Of a stretch of 64,000 nt of DNA, positions 47,594 through 59,426 are shown piece by piece. Within the stretch, counting starts at the first letter, position 1. The number at the start of each line of letters is the position of its first letter. A model generated the notes under the pieces. It saw only the letters and a list, made by a program, of their open reading frames with translations, did not search any database and was not told the origin of the DNA. Origin of the DNA: Platerodrilus igneus. Taxonomy: Eukaryota > Arthropoda > Insecta > Coleoptera > Lycidae. The DNA lies in assembly GCA_036346225.1 (NCBI GenBank), contig JARFIW010001177.1, forward strand, positions 1,148,501-1,212,500. The letters are read 5' to 3'. Position numbers and translations under genes: made by a program.

Positions 47594-47974
47594 TCTCATT
47601 TTGTTTTACTATTAATCTACAAATCTATTCAGTTTCCCATGTCTTAATGACTTAATACATTTTGTAATAGCTTATATTGTTTAGAAAACGATACAATACT
47701 GCAATTAACTACGTTAGTGAAGCTAGCGGCCACTATCTACCGGCCGCTAAATATGAATACACCTACCAATCTCCAACACAACAAAACCACGCCTACTGAA
47801 CTGCACAAGCATTTCTATTATTCAATTATGTTTTGTATATTGACCCAATTATCTTTACGCATTTTAAATCTAAGGGTGATTGAAATTAAATAACTTTGAG
47901 ATTTCTATATTATTCTTACGTGTATATTATAAGCGGTTGCTCTTTTAAGATGAAATACATGTCTTTTTCTTAAC

Positions 47975-49804
47975 TTGTGTAAAACCTGCGCTCTTAAGAC
48001 TTGGTAGGCAGTTAATGTAGGTGTACTAAAACAACCCATATCTTTTACAGAAACGTGTTCGTCCCTGTTCACTACCGTTGTTGAATTTTTGTAATAACAC
48101 TATAGGAAAATTAAAAAAAAAATTTCTTAGCTTTTGTAATACCTGCGCTCTTGAAACTTAGTAGACAGTTAGTGTAGGTGTACTACAACAACCTATATCT
48201 TTTACAGAAACGTGTTCGCCCCGGTTCACTAACTTCTTGGAATTTTCGCATGACACCATAAGAAAATTAAAAAAAAATTTTCTTAGCTTTTGTAATACCT
48301 GCGCTCCTGAAAAGTGGTAGGCAGATAGTGTAGGTGTACTAAAATAACCCATATCTTTTACAGAAACGTGTTCGCCCCGGTTCACAACTTTAATGGAATT
48401 TTCGTAATGGCACCATAAGAAAATTAAAAAAATTTTTTCTTAGCTTTTGTAATACCTGCGCCCTTCAAACTAGGTAGGCAATTAGTGTAGGTGTACTAAA
48501 ACAACCCATATCTTTTACAGAAACGTGTTTGCGCCGGTTCACTAACTTTATTGAAATTTTCGTAATGACACCATAAGAAAATTAAAAACTTTTTTCTTGG
48601 CTTTTGTAATACCTGCGCTCCTGAAACTTAGTAGGCAGTTAGTGTAGGTGTACTACAACAACCCATATCTTTTACAGAAACGTGTTCGCCCCGGTTCACT
48701 AACTTCTTGGAATTTTCGCATGACACCATAAGAAAATTAAAAAATTTTTTTCTTAGCTTTTGTAATACCTGCGCTCCTGAAGTTTGGTAGGCGGTTAGTG
48801 TAGGTGTACTACAACAACTCATATCTTTTACAGGAACCTGTTCGCCCCGGTTCACTCACTTCTAGGAATTTTCGTATGACACGATAAACAAATTAAAAAA
48901 TTTTTTTCTTAGCTTTTGTAATATCTGCGCTCCTGAAGTTTGGTAGGCAGTTAGTGTAGGTGTACTACAACAACCGATATCTTTTACAAAAACGTGTTCG
49001 CCTCTGTTCACTAACGTTGTGGAATTTTCGTAATAACACCATAGGAAAATTGAAAGAATTTTTTCTTAGCTTTTGTAATACCTGCGCTCTTGAAACTTGG
49101 TCGGCAATTAGTGTAGGTGTACTACAACAACCCATATATTTTACAGGAACGTGTTCGCCTCGGTTCACTAATTTTAAGGAATTTACGTAGTGACACAATA
49201 AGAAAATTTAAAAAAATTTCACTTAGCTTCTGTAAGACCTGCGTTGTTGAAACTTAGTAGGCAGCTACGGTAGGTGTACTAAAGTAACACATACCTTTTA
49301 CAGAAACTTGTTCGCCCCGGTTCATAAATTTTTTGGAATTTGGGTAAGGACAACTTAAGCAAATTAAAAATTTTTTTTCTTATATTCTGTAATACCTGCG
49401 CCTTTGAAACTTGGTGAACCGCTAGCGTAAGTGTATCAACATAAAGCATACCATTTGCAGAAACGTGTTCGCCCTGGTTCACTAATTTTTTGGAATTTGC
49501 GTAGTGACACCATAAGAAAATTTAAAAAAAATTTTCTTAGCTTCTGTAAGACCTGCGCTTTAGAAACATGGTAGGCAGCTAGGGTAGGTGTACTAAAATA
49601 ACACATACCTTTTACAGAAACTTGTTCGCCACGGTTCATAAATTTTTTGGAATTTGCGTAAGGACAACTTAAGCAAATTAAATTTTTCTTAGCTTCTGTA
49701 ATACCTGCGTTCTTGAAACTTGGTGAACCGCTAGCGTAAGTGTATCAACATAACGCATACCATTTACAGAAACGTGTTCGTCTTGTTCACTAATGTTTTG
49801 GAAT
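47975..49804 (-). repeat. tandem array of a ~157-bp unit, 12 copies
   Basis: The landmark TGTAGGTGTACT recurs near 48016, 48173, 48329, 48486, 48643, 48799, 48955, 49112, 49269, 49426, 49583 and 49735. Spacing is 156-157 bp except for the last (152). Each unit contains ACCTGCGCTC, CAACCCATATCTTTTACAGA and AACGTGTTCGCCCCGGTTCA. The ORFs in the array are repeats of each other in shifting frames (157 is not a multiple of three) and are not genes. Confidence 0.93.
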
Positions 49805-50775
49805 TTGGAGCGCAGGTATTACAAAAGCTAAGAAAAGAATTTTTTAATTTTTTTATGGTGTCATACGAAAATTCCAAGAAGTAAGTGAAACGGCGCGAAC
49901 ACGCTCCCGTAAAAGAAATGGGTTGTTGCAATACACCTACACTAACTGCCCACTAAGTTTCAAGAGCGCAGGTGTTACAAAAGCTAAGAAAAAATTCTTT
50001 TAACTTTTCTAAGGTGTTATTACGAAAATTCCACAACGTTAGTGAACAGGGGCAAACACGTTTCTGTAAAAGATATCGGTTGTTGTAGTACACCTACACT
50101 AACTGCCTACCAAGTTTCAGGAGCGCAGGTATTACAAAAGCCAAGAAAAAGTTTTTAATTTTCTTATGGTGTCATTACGAAAATTTCAATAAAGTTAGTG
50201 AACCGGCGCGAACACGTTTCTGTAAAAAATATGGGTTGTTTTAGTACACTTACACTAACTGCCTACCAAGTTTCAAGAGCGCAGGTGTTACAAAAGCTAA
50301 GAAAAAGTTCTTTTAATTTTCCTATTGTGTTATTACGAAAACTCCACAACGTTAGTGAACAGGGACGAACACGTTTCTGTAAAAGATATCGGTTGTTGTA
50401 GTACCCCTACACTAATTGCCTACCAAGTGTCAAAAGCGCAGGAATTACAAAAGCTAAGAAAAAATTCTTTTAATTTTCCTAAGGTGTTATTACGAAAATT
50501 CCACAAGGTTAGTGAACAGGGGCGAACACGTTTCTGTAAAAGATATCGGTTGTTGTAGTACACCTACACTAACTGCCTATCTAGCTTCAGGAGCGCGGGT
50601 ATTACAAAAACTAAGAAAAAAAATTTTAAATTTTTTTATGGTGTCATTCGAAAATTCCATGAAGTTAGTAAACCGGCGCGAACACGTTCCCGTAAAAGAA
50701 ATGGGTTGTTGTAGTACACCTACACTAACTGCCTACCAAGTTTCAAGAGCGCAGGTTTTACACAAGTTAAGAGTA
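49805..50775 (+). repeat. inverted continuation of the ~157-bp array, 6 copies
   Basis: The reverse-complement unit has its landmark CACCTACACT near 49934, 50091, 50247, 50404, 50561 and 50717. Orientation flips abruptly at about 49805 (TTTGGAATTTGGAGCGCAGG) with no spacer. Confidence 0.93.
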
Positions 50776-51030
50776 AGACATGTATTTCAATTTAAAAAAG
50801 CAACCGTTTTAAATATACACGTAAGAATAATATAGGAATCTCAAAGTTATTTAGTGTCAATCACCCTTGGATTTAAAATGCGTATAAATAATTGTGTCAA
50901 TATACAAAACATAATTGAACAATAGAAATGCTTGTGCAGTTCAGTGGGCGTGGTTTTGTTGTGTTGGAGATTGGTAGGTGTATCCATATTTAGCGGCCGG
51001 TAGATAGTGGCAGCTAGCTTCACTAACGTA

Positions 51031-52062
51031 ATTATCTTTAGGTGAAAGTTTAAAAACTAGGTGTCTATTAATCTCATAATTTTAAATAAGGAACCTTTCT
51101 CTTTTTCGTTCTATAGCTGTTAATAAAGATCATCTTTATTTTGTTTAGCATTAAGAACATGTCCACGTTATTTTCAAAACAGTTGTTTTTACATCCCCGC
51201 AATTTTTTTTTGTTAATAATGTCTTAGTCATTTTGGTACAAATGCATTACTGAATTAGCATTTCAGCAATTAAAAAAATATTTGTTAGTAAATAAGCTTG
51301 CACAAAGAAGTTTCAAAAATCCTTTTTTTAAACATTTTCAATAAGTGGTGCCGTTTGTAACATAAACAGATATAAAAAGTGAATTAGAAATACATAAGTA
51401 GATAATATCGACATCCCCAACGAACAATGACATAGCTCCAAATACGTCGTTATTCGACTATTACATTATTGTGGTGCCGGGAGAGAAACACATCCTATAG
51501 TGTAAACGACGTACGTCTATGAGCTATATATCCGGAGATAGGTACAGATAGCGAAAAAGGACGTAATAGTTTTTTTTTCTTCTTCTCTGATAGCAGCGTA
51601 TCTCACATTACGTCTCTCTAATGAACTTTAGTCAAACTGTATGTAACAGCTTCAAAAAAGTATTTCCACTTACGTCTTTATTGTAAGACGAATGTATCAA
51701 GTTAATGCTACAATAAGTTAAAAATATATTCAACTGCATCTTTGTTATCATCAAACATTTTAGTGCTTTAAATAAGACCTGAGCTTCTGGCTGTTAATCA
51801 CCGTGTAAATCTATATCTATGCAGCTAGCAAGTACGAAATAGACATCCGTCATTTATTTTTCGCAGTTGGCCATAGCCAAAACGAAGGCGCGCTGTACAT
51901 GCCTTGATTGAAAGAAGAATGAAGGGAAAAACTATATACACACCTGAGCAACGGATGGTACCGGTTCGATGTGCCAAAACATCCGGAAAACCCTATAAGG
52001 TAATTGAAATGAATCCCTCAAACAAACAATTTTAAAAGCTACATGAATAATAAGAAAAAAAT
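51031..52062. other. unassigned AT-rich DNA
   Basis: No coding or repeat structure that I can support. Confidence 0.4.
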
Positions 52063-52437
52063 GATTTAGACGATAACGAAAACAAAGTGAAATGGGTTAA
52101 AATTAAGCATCTTATAATTCGAAAAAATAAACCACACATCATCAAAATATAGTATTTGATTCTTGAAGAGGAAGCGTTTTCCACTATTAATACAGAGATA
52201 AGGCCTATTCGTCGTAAAAGTCACTAAGGGTCTATAAATCAAGAAGGTATCACCTATGAAGTAAATTTAGCTTATGAAAGTTGCTTACCCATTACAAAAC
52301 TTAAATACGCTGACTTAATGAGTTTATGTACCTCTGCTGCTGTGCCACAAAGGTACAACGATTTTTACAAAACACTGCCATACACAACAAGTAAACAAGA
52401 CTCTCACTATGAATACTTTGTTGTTGGCGCTTCATAA
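52063..52437 (+). pseudogene. unrecognised protein-coding fossil (125 codons, two stops)
   Basis: One frame from GAT at 52063 to TAA at 52437 is interrupted only by TAG near 52150 and TAA near 52228. It reads VKWVKIKHLIIRKNKPH early and LPITKLKYADLMSLC, PQRYNDFYKTLPY and a C-terminal HYEYFVVGAS later. The residue pattern (KVKWxKIKxLxIxKxKPxxI ... LPIxxLKYxDLxxLCxSxxIPxxYxxFYxxLP) looks like a conserved family, probably the accessory protein of a DNA transposon, but I cannot name it. No start codon in frame upstream. Confidence 0.45.
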
Positions 52438-52960
52438 TAGTGAGACTGCATATATTATGTTTGAAAAATTTATTTGATTGATTTTTGTCGAGTTATTTAC
52501 ATTGGCTTTAAAAAGGTCGTAAATATATTTTAATGTAATAAATATAACATGCGTTTTACGATTTTTGTTGTATTTTCTTTGTAATGAATAGAATTAATAG
52601 CTTTGTCTCAATATGACCCCATATTACTTTTCGAGTTACGTCTACGTTATTGCACCGATTATAAATTTAAAACTGTTCAAACACGCGATTTTTGGGATAC
52701 CTCATTATTCCCGTTCAACACTGTTTTTCTACTGGACGTAACTCAAGTGAATTTAGAAACCATTAACTTTTCTTAAAAATAAAGTTACCAATAAATAATA
52801 TGCTGTTTGTATACCCAAGAAAAGAATTGAAGAATAAAAAATGCCAGTAATTGTTTATTATATTACAACTTCAAACGAAATATTTTGTATTTTGCGCTGT
52901 CCTGAAAAGTTAGTAAAAGTGAGTTACGTCCTTGTTCGTTGTTGGTTTCGCAATGACCAT

Positions 52961-52963
<3 letters not shown>

Positions 52964-53004
<41 letters not shown>
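52964..53004. repeat. (AT)n microsatellite, left flank of LTR element
   Basis: About 20 TA units ending TATTGC directly before the LTR. A second (AT)n tract flanks the other LTR, also followed by TATTGCT. Confidence 0.9.
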
Positions 53005-53006
<2 letters not shown>

Positions 53007-53007
53007 C

Positions 53008-54014
53008 TGTGAAAAGCTCCTTTGAATGCGGGAACTGGCCCTTAAAAAAAACATTCGAGCCCCACAGATTGGGCGTCAAATTTGCTGTAATACCAACAAA
53101 TTCCATGAACTACGCTTTATAATCGAGCGCCTACGAATTGGATGTCATAGAATGCTGTGAATCCTACAAAAAGCTATTCATTACCTTAACTGTGTTGGTC
53201 CATTGACTTTCTTCTGTTAATCGCCTCGGCTGCTCCTCTAGATAGCTTTCATCCTTATACATAAAAAAAACAAACACATTCCTACCACAAACATCAACGT
53301 CAACTCTATTTACATCAATATTCACAATACATTAAAATTTCAAAATTAATATTCAGCATAAATTTTAATATCGGAAAATTTCAAAATTAAATTTATTATC
53401 ATTTTAATGTGCATCCAGAATTAAAGTCCTTGTAGGATGCCTACTAATTACTATAACAATATATGCAGACCGGAGTCTGAGTACAAAGGGAGCATCTGCC
53501 ACCCCTTTACGTTAATTAACTAGGTTCGTCTAATTGAGCTCAAAGACATACCCATATTTTTATCATAATCCAGAACATCAATACTAAATACCCCTTTCTA
53601 CTTAAACAAGCAAATTCCACCTTAAAATTAAAATATTATTGTTAGTACAATTTCACTACTGTCCATTTTAAATAAACAAATTAGAAAGTTATTCAACACA
53701 CACCAAAATCTCAAAGTTCAAACAAAATAGTATAATTTACCTGAAGGTTACTTGCACTCGTAGCTTCAATGTACATCGTCCCTTTTGTTAATCACACCAT
53801 TCCAACTGGGTTATATTTACGGCTTCTGATTCTCAACGTTTTAAAAATTTTCTCCATCACCATTTATTTAAAGTTGTTTCAGGGCTTTTCCGGAACTAAT
53901 CTGTGTATATCTGACCCTAGTCTTGTGGATACAGACACGTTTATGCACCATTTAAGTATTAATACCCCCGAAAAATAACAAAGAACTTCATACTTCTTTC
54001 ACCAATATACGCCA
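53008..54014 (-). repeat. 3' LTR of the minus-strand element
   Basis: 1007 bp. On the minus strand it begins TGGCGTATATTGG and ends GAGCTTTTCACA. It is nearly identical to 58361-59342 apart from small indels. It contains two PBS-like modules near its 3' (U5) end, at 53053-53078 and 53122-53147. Confidence 0.88.
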
Positions 54015-55785
54015 AAACTGCCTACTTTTGTGTATATATTTGTCGTTGTAAATTTTTACCAATTGGTACAGTGATACTAAACTTTATTACCTTGTATCTA
54101 AGTGCACTAAAGTATATTCATGTTAGCACGTAAAGAACAAACTATTTTGAATCACCAAAATATACGAGCAAACTTTAAATTATTTTATCAAACTAAAATG
54201 CACTGTTTAACATCTTGAATCAAGTCGCGGATGTAAGAGAGCTTTTAACGCATCGAATAGTCAAAAGTCTAAGAGAGCGAAATTCATATTGCCACCGGTA
54301 TATATAGCGGATAGCCGGCACGTCGCTTTTGTTCTCAAAACAGACAATTCTTAAAAATTTCTCATGCTATGTTCCCATTCCGTCGCTCGCGCATCGGTTT
54401 TTACGAATTTTTCACTCGCCCCAGTTAAATCTCAGAAATTTCAACACGGCACGCAAAGTCTGGAAATAACTAATTGACTTTTATACCGAACTGTTATTTT
54501 TACCTCTCAAGTTTGCCTTTTACTTTCAAGCAATTGCAACCCCATGACGTTGCTCTACTCACGCCTTTTACTATATGTGTCTCGGTCTTGCGCATATTAT
54601 CTGTCTCTATCTAACCTGTTCTTATTGATGCAAATTGATATTCTTTATTATCGATTATTTTAGTCCATGTGGAGTGTGAAATAACCCACCTTTAGCATTT
54701 CTCGTAACTATTATGCGACGGTTTCTACAAGATTCTCTGAACCATTAATTATCTGCAAAATTTTCGCCGAATGAGCTTTTAAATAAACCCAGGTGTTCAA
54801 ACATACTATTAATTCTCAGAGCTTTATTTTATTGGGTTTTACAAGTTTTCATAGATATTATATGTTACTAACGGTTCAATTAACTTCAATTAAAATTAAT
54901 ACCCTTTAAATTTTAGTGAATCCTAACTAAATATTAGTTATTATCTGTACGTTTTGTTCAATACCGGTTACTTAAAATAGGGTTAATTAATATAAATTTT
55001 GCACGTAATTTCCATTTGTTTCTTTCCTCGGAATAATTACATTACCCGTAGAGCTTGTTAATACTGTTTCTTTTGATATAAAGCGTCTTGTACATGATTT
55101 TAAATCTCTTATTTTTACTGAAACGAATGAATTTTTATTCTCCACGGTGTTTTAATAAAGCGTATTATCTAATAAAATTCCTTATACACGGTGATTAAAA
55201 TTATTTTATGTAATTCATTAATTTTCTACCCTGGTCTAAATATGAGTATTTTCCCCCTATTTGAATACAAATAATCCCACTTATTTGAATTCAAATATAA
55301 AATATTTAAATCGCAAACAAAATTTACAAAAAAAATGCCTATCTCTCTCTACCCTTATATATCTAACTTACCTACCTTATCCAATCACAACAAAAAAAAA
55401 TATTTACACCTATCCTATATCCCTATCCTATTTCTAACTCTCACCTAATTCTCTAAACTGAAATTATCCCTAACTTCATCCTACTTATCCATCTAATCCT
55501 ATATACATCCTATATACCTATCCTATTCCTAACTTTTAACTAATCTTCACTATACTTTACTTCCCCCTACCTAATCCTATATGCCTATCCTACTCTTACT
55601 CTATTCCTAACTCTCCACTAATCTTATATGAAATATCTATACCTAACCTATCTTATTTTCTTCCTACATTTACTCTTTATTCTCATCCTAAACCTATTTC
55701 TAATTATCTCCCATATTTATGCTATACCTAGCTTTATTTTCTATTTCTATTTCTATTCTCCTATCTCTATCCTTTGTTCATCAAG
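54015..55785. other. non-coding remainder of the internal region, with a pyrimidine-rich tract
   Basis: AT-rich to about 55320. From there to ~55790 the plus strand is dominated by CCTATCCTAT/CTAAC-type repeats (purine-rich on the element's sense strand). The plus-strand ORF here is a translation of this simple sequence. Pol 3' half and any env would be expected here but are absent. Confidence 0.55.
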
Positions 55786-56409
55786 TTATTTAAATCTAAC
55801 TCTCTTCTTGACCCTCCACGTCTTTCTCCTTACCAACCTAATACTCTTCATCCCTATTTCTCCCCCTTCTATATCTATACTTAACATCCCTGTTATCTCA
55901 CATACAATAAACTTATCATCCCTATTATCCTGACTCTTAAATATTACTTCTTCTTCAATCCCTACACTTGTCTGTTTCTTATTTATTATTATTTTCTTTT
56001 CTGCCGACAAATCAAACAATACTACTTTACAATTATCGATTTTTCCCTCTATGAAAAATCCTATGTACCTTCTAGAATTCTTATGTAATGGAATCCGCCA
56101 GAATGAATTCCTTAAATCTACTTTATTAAAAACAAACTTGCCACTTAACCTCCTCAAAAATAATTCGGCCTTCACCTGCTCCCGATATGCTGCTGTTGCT
56201 TCTACCCCCACTAATTCTGCATGTTTTTGTAATAAAGCTTGAACCTCTACTCTCCTATCCTCTGGACATCTTACTGTGTTGATCTGTTTACCTTCATCAT
56301 CCTCTACCTCTACTACATTAATACTTAACCCCGTGTCATCCTCTGTGACTTCATAACTGCCCTTCCATGGCACTACCCTATCATTAATCCTTATTACCTT
56401 CCGTTCCAT
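55786..56409 (-). pseudogene. reverse transcriptase fragment of pol (core deleted)
   Basis: 207 codons opening MERKVIRINDRVVPW (protease-RT linker). Then VEVQALLQKHAELVG, EATAAYREQVKAELFLRRL and FVFNKVDLRNSFWRIPLHKN, which carries the first catalytic Asp motif (xKxDLxxxFWQIPL). YIGFFIEGK follows. After this the sequence departs from RT (IDNCKVVLFDL... onward), so the YxDD box, RNase H and integrase are lost. A one-base frameshift separates it from the protease frame (GVL/stop at 56412). Confidence 0.75.
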
Positions 56410-56411
56410 AT

Positions 56412-56850
56412 CTATAAAACCCCTAACTTCATCATACAGTCAACACCTAAAATGCTCTGAAACTTCAGACCAGGTACAATTACAAACTCCTGTTCACAGC
56501 TTAAACCTCCTATATCTATCCTAAGTACCACAACACTATTTACTACCGCAAACTTCTTTTTATTTGGAGCTACTAAATGGCTACGCTTTATAGGCATAAT
56601 TCTATCACAAACCTTATCCCTAATTTTGCTGACGAATTCCTCCGATATTAAACTCGCCTCTGCCCCTGTATCAAGTAATACTTCTACATTATTCTCAAAA
56701 ATTTCTAAATTAATAATTGGCAAACATAATTTTTCCTTAGTTTCTGGCTCTACTTCTTCCTCAATTTTGAAAAATTCACGTGGATGTTCATATACATTTA
56801 CACTGAAATCTAGTGATCTGTCGCGTTCTAAAAATCCTGTCCAGGTCTGT
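56412..56850 (-). pseudogene. aspartic protease of the minus-strand element
   Basis: Frame open from about 56850 with FLERDRSLDFSVNVYEHPRE, then PIINLEIFENNVEVLLDTGAE, which contains the retropepsin active site LLDTGAE. LISEEFVSKI and the flap-side QEFVIVPGLKF and ILGVDCMMKLGVL (the ILGxDxL motif) follow. It ends at a stop where the RT frame should continue. The domain itself looks complete. Confidence 0.82.
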
Positions 56851-56924
56851 TTTCCCTACTTGGTCCTGTTCTAGCCGTCACCTCAGCGTATGTCCTAGGC
56901 GTTTCCACTCGTTCCGTGTCTGTA

Positions 56925-58211
56925 TTAGCAGTCCCCCCTCATGTCCGGTGAACTATTCCCTCTGGTAGGTTCCGGTCTCGGTGCAGGTCCCCTTCCTAAA
57001 CTATTACTTCTAACGTATGGTCGTCGCTGTTCCCAATTCTGTCGCTGGTATCCGTAACTATTCCCTCTTCTAGCATAGTTGTCCCGTCTATTGTCAAACC
57101 TAACTGTATTGATCTGTCTTTCCCTATTATCCCGAGGTCGTCCACTACTTACGTCGTCGTACCTCTGCAGGTATTTTAAAAACATTTCTCTGTCCACTAT
57201 GTTCTGTAGTGCTACGTGTTGTCTTATTTCTACCTCGAAGTGTCGTGATAAATACTTAATAATTTGTCGGTCCGTCAGTGGTGGGTTCAGTTGCTTTGCT
57301 ATGCTATACTTGCGTATAGCATATTGCTCCCTACTTCCTGAAAATTCTCCCTTAAATTTCAATGTGATTAAGTCGTCTCGTACCTGGTCTTGTCTGTGGT
57401 CACTCCAGTAGTGCTTTAAAAATCTGTCTTCAAAGTCCTGATACGTGTCTATGTCCTGTCCTACTAAATTGTACTATGCTTCCGCATTGTCCTTTAATAA
57501 AGCCTTTATCGTATTCAGTTTAGTCTGTTCGTCAAATAAATTTCCCACTAGATTTCTTACACTATTAATAAAAATTTGTGGATTTACCCTGTTATCGCCA
57601 TAAAACTTCATGTGTTGGTCCAATGATCCTCCACCTGTATAAAATCTGGGACCATCCCCCGTTAAACTTGACCTGTTGTATTTGATACTACTAACTTCGC
57701 GTTCTACCCTGCCTAACTGATCCCTACATGAGTCCGTTACTTCAGTCATTTTTACATTAATCTCTTCTTCACAAAAAATGCGTACTTCGGACCTTAAATG
57801 TCCCATTTCCTGTCGAAGACCTGTAATATCACGCTCATTTTTTTGAACCCTATTTTCAACTTCCCCCATCTTTACGGTAAGACTATTTTTAAATTCTGAA
57901 ACTTCTTGATTCGTCTTATCTATTTTCTGACTAATCTCCTCTAACTTCCTGTTCGATTCTTCACTCATTTGCTCAAATTTTCGATTTGAGTCCTCTCTCG
58001 CTCTATTCGATTCATCCCTAGCTCTATTAGCCTCATCGTTCATTCTCTCTAGCATTCTCATTATCATCTCGTTTCCTTGATCCCCTGATTCCGTCCTCGA
58101 CTGATCTCTACTGCCTCCAGCTTCTTCAATTTTAGAATTTTTCTCACACAATGCACTATCGTCACTTCCAATTTCCACTCCTTGACTCCTTAACCACTCT
58201 TTTCTCTGCAT
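56925..58211 (-). pseudogene. gag: gag of the minus-strand element, one nonsense codon
   Basis: It starts MQRKEWLRSQGVEIG, followed by a long Glu/Arg/Asn-rich coiled coil (about residues 50-170), then MKFYGDNRVNPQIFINS and VGNLFDEQTKLNTIKALL (capsid-like region). The frame continues past one TAG (57474-57476) into the capsid C-terminus (REQYAIRKYSIAKQLNPP) and an Arg/Asn/Tyr-rich tail ending GNSSPDMRGDC. In the plus-strand relative the matching position is Trp (EIWFGLI), so TGG probably became TAG. Apart from this, the 429-codon frame is open. Gag would form the particle shell. Confidence 0.82.
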
Positions 58212-58329
58212 ACGTTCTAATCACTCACACACACTCTAAAATACTCTTAAATTTATACACACACAAAAACTCTCTTTCTCTCAGATCGCCAGTTTCCTGG
58301 AATAAAATCACAAAAATTTTATTTGGAAC

Positions 58330-58353
58330 TCGAGCCTCACTTTTGGGTCGCCA
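58330..58353 (-). other. primer binding site of the minus-strand element
   Basis: Minus strand TGGCGACCCAAAAGTGAGGC lies seven bases after the LTR end GAGCTTTTCACA, and CTCGAG follows. TGG start and the GGCTCGA block are PBS-like. The exact tRNA is not identified; acceptor spacing does not fit a standard lysine tRNA. Confidence 0.6.
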
Positions 58354-58360
58354 AATTAGC

Positions 58361-59340
58361 TGTGAAAAGCTCCTTTGAATGCGGGAACTGGCCCTTAAAA
58401 AAAACATTCGAGCCCCACAGATTGGGCGTCAAATTTGCTGTAATACCAACAAATTCTATGAACTACGCTTTATAATCGAGCGCCTACGAATTGAATGTCA
58501 TAGAATGCTGTGAATCCTACAAAAAGCTATTCATTACCTTAACTGTGTTGGTCCATTGACTTTCTTCTGTTAATCGCCTCGGCTGCTCCTCTAGATAGCT
58601 TTCATCCTCATACATAAAAAAAAACAAACACATTCCTACCACAAACATCAACGTCAACTCTATTTACATCAATATTCACAATACATTAAAATTTCAAAAT
58701 TAATATTCAGCATAAATTTTAATATCGGAAAATTTCAAAATTAAATTTATTATTATTTTAATGTGCATCCTTGTAGGATGCATACTAATTACTATAACAA
58801 TATATGCAGAGTACAAAGGGAGCATCTACCACCCCTTTACGTTAATTAACCAGGTTCGTCTAATTGAGCTCAAAGACATACCCTAAATTTTCATCATAAT
58901 CCAGAACATCAATACTAAATACCCCTTTCTACTTAAACAAGCAAATTTCACCTTAAAATTAAAATATTATTGTTAGTACCATTTCACTACTGTCCATATT
59001 GAGTAAATCAATTATAAAGTTATTCAACACACACAACAATATCAAAGTTCAAACAAAATAGTATAATTTACCTGAAGGTTACTTGCACTCGTAGCTTCAA
59101 TGTACATCGTCCCTTTTGTTAATCACACCATTCCAACTGGGTTATATTTACGGCTTCTGATTCTCAACGCTTTAAAATTTTCTCCATCACCATTTATTTA
59201 AAGTTGTTTCAGGGCTTTTCCGGAACTAATCTGTGTATATCTGACCCTAGTCTTGTGGATCCAGACACGTTTATGCACCATTTAAGTATTAATACCCCGA
59301 AAATAACAAAGAACTTCATACTTCTTTCACCAATATACGC

Positions 59341-59342
<2 letters not shown>
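58361..59342 (-). repeat. 5' LTR of the minus-strand element
   Basis: 982 bp, matching 53008-54014. PBS-like modules lie inside it at 58406-58431 and 58474-58500. Confidence 0.88.
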
Positions 59343-59343
<1 letters not shown>

Positions 59344-59389
<46 letters not shown>

Positions 59390-59390
59390 G

Positions 59391-59425
<35 letters not shown>

Positions 59426-59426
59426 T
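59344..59426. repeat. (AT)n microsatellite, right flank
   Basis: About 40 AT/TA units with ACATATGTA interruptions, directly after the LTR. Confidence 0.92.

Larger units (their letters stand above)
47710..51030. mobile_element. 3.3 kb foldback element built of inverted satellite arrays
   Basis: The outer inverted repeats are ~260-280 bp. They begin TACGTTAGTGAAGCTAGC (47710) and end GCTAGCTTCACTAACGTA (51030), with a NotI-like GGCCGC block inside. Inside them are two inverted tandem arrays of a ~157-bp unit: twelve copies pointing one way (47975-49804) and six pointing the other (49805-50775). No coding gene remains. The TA at each end may be the target duplication. The architecture matches Foldback-type elements, whose long inverted repeats are themselves tandem arrays. 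Confidence 0.82.
53008..59342 (-). mobile_element. gypsy-like LTR retrotransposon on the minus strand, internally deleted
   Basis: Two ~1 kb direct repeats (53008-54014 and 58361-59342) frame a minus-strand unit: PBS at 58353, gag, protease and a truncated RT. RNase H, integrase and most of RT are missing. A pyrimidine-rich non-coding stretch lies between RT and the 3' LTR. The element sits in an (AT)n tract, so its target duplication cannot be read. A relative on the plus strand starts at about 61.3 kb. Confidence 0.85.

Noticed and set aside
47975..50775. Regular ~157-bp repeats as a CRISPR array; ORFs of 65-107 aa within them as genes
   Set aside because: There are no spacers; whole units repeat, in two orientations, in eukaryotic DNA. 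The ORFs are the same repeat read in shifting frames.
55628..55933. 101-aa hydrophobic plus-strand ORF
   Set aside because: Translation of the pyrimidine-rich simple sequence and the antisense of the RT fragment.
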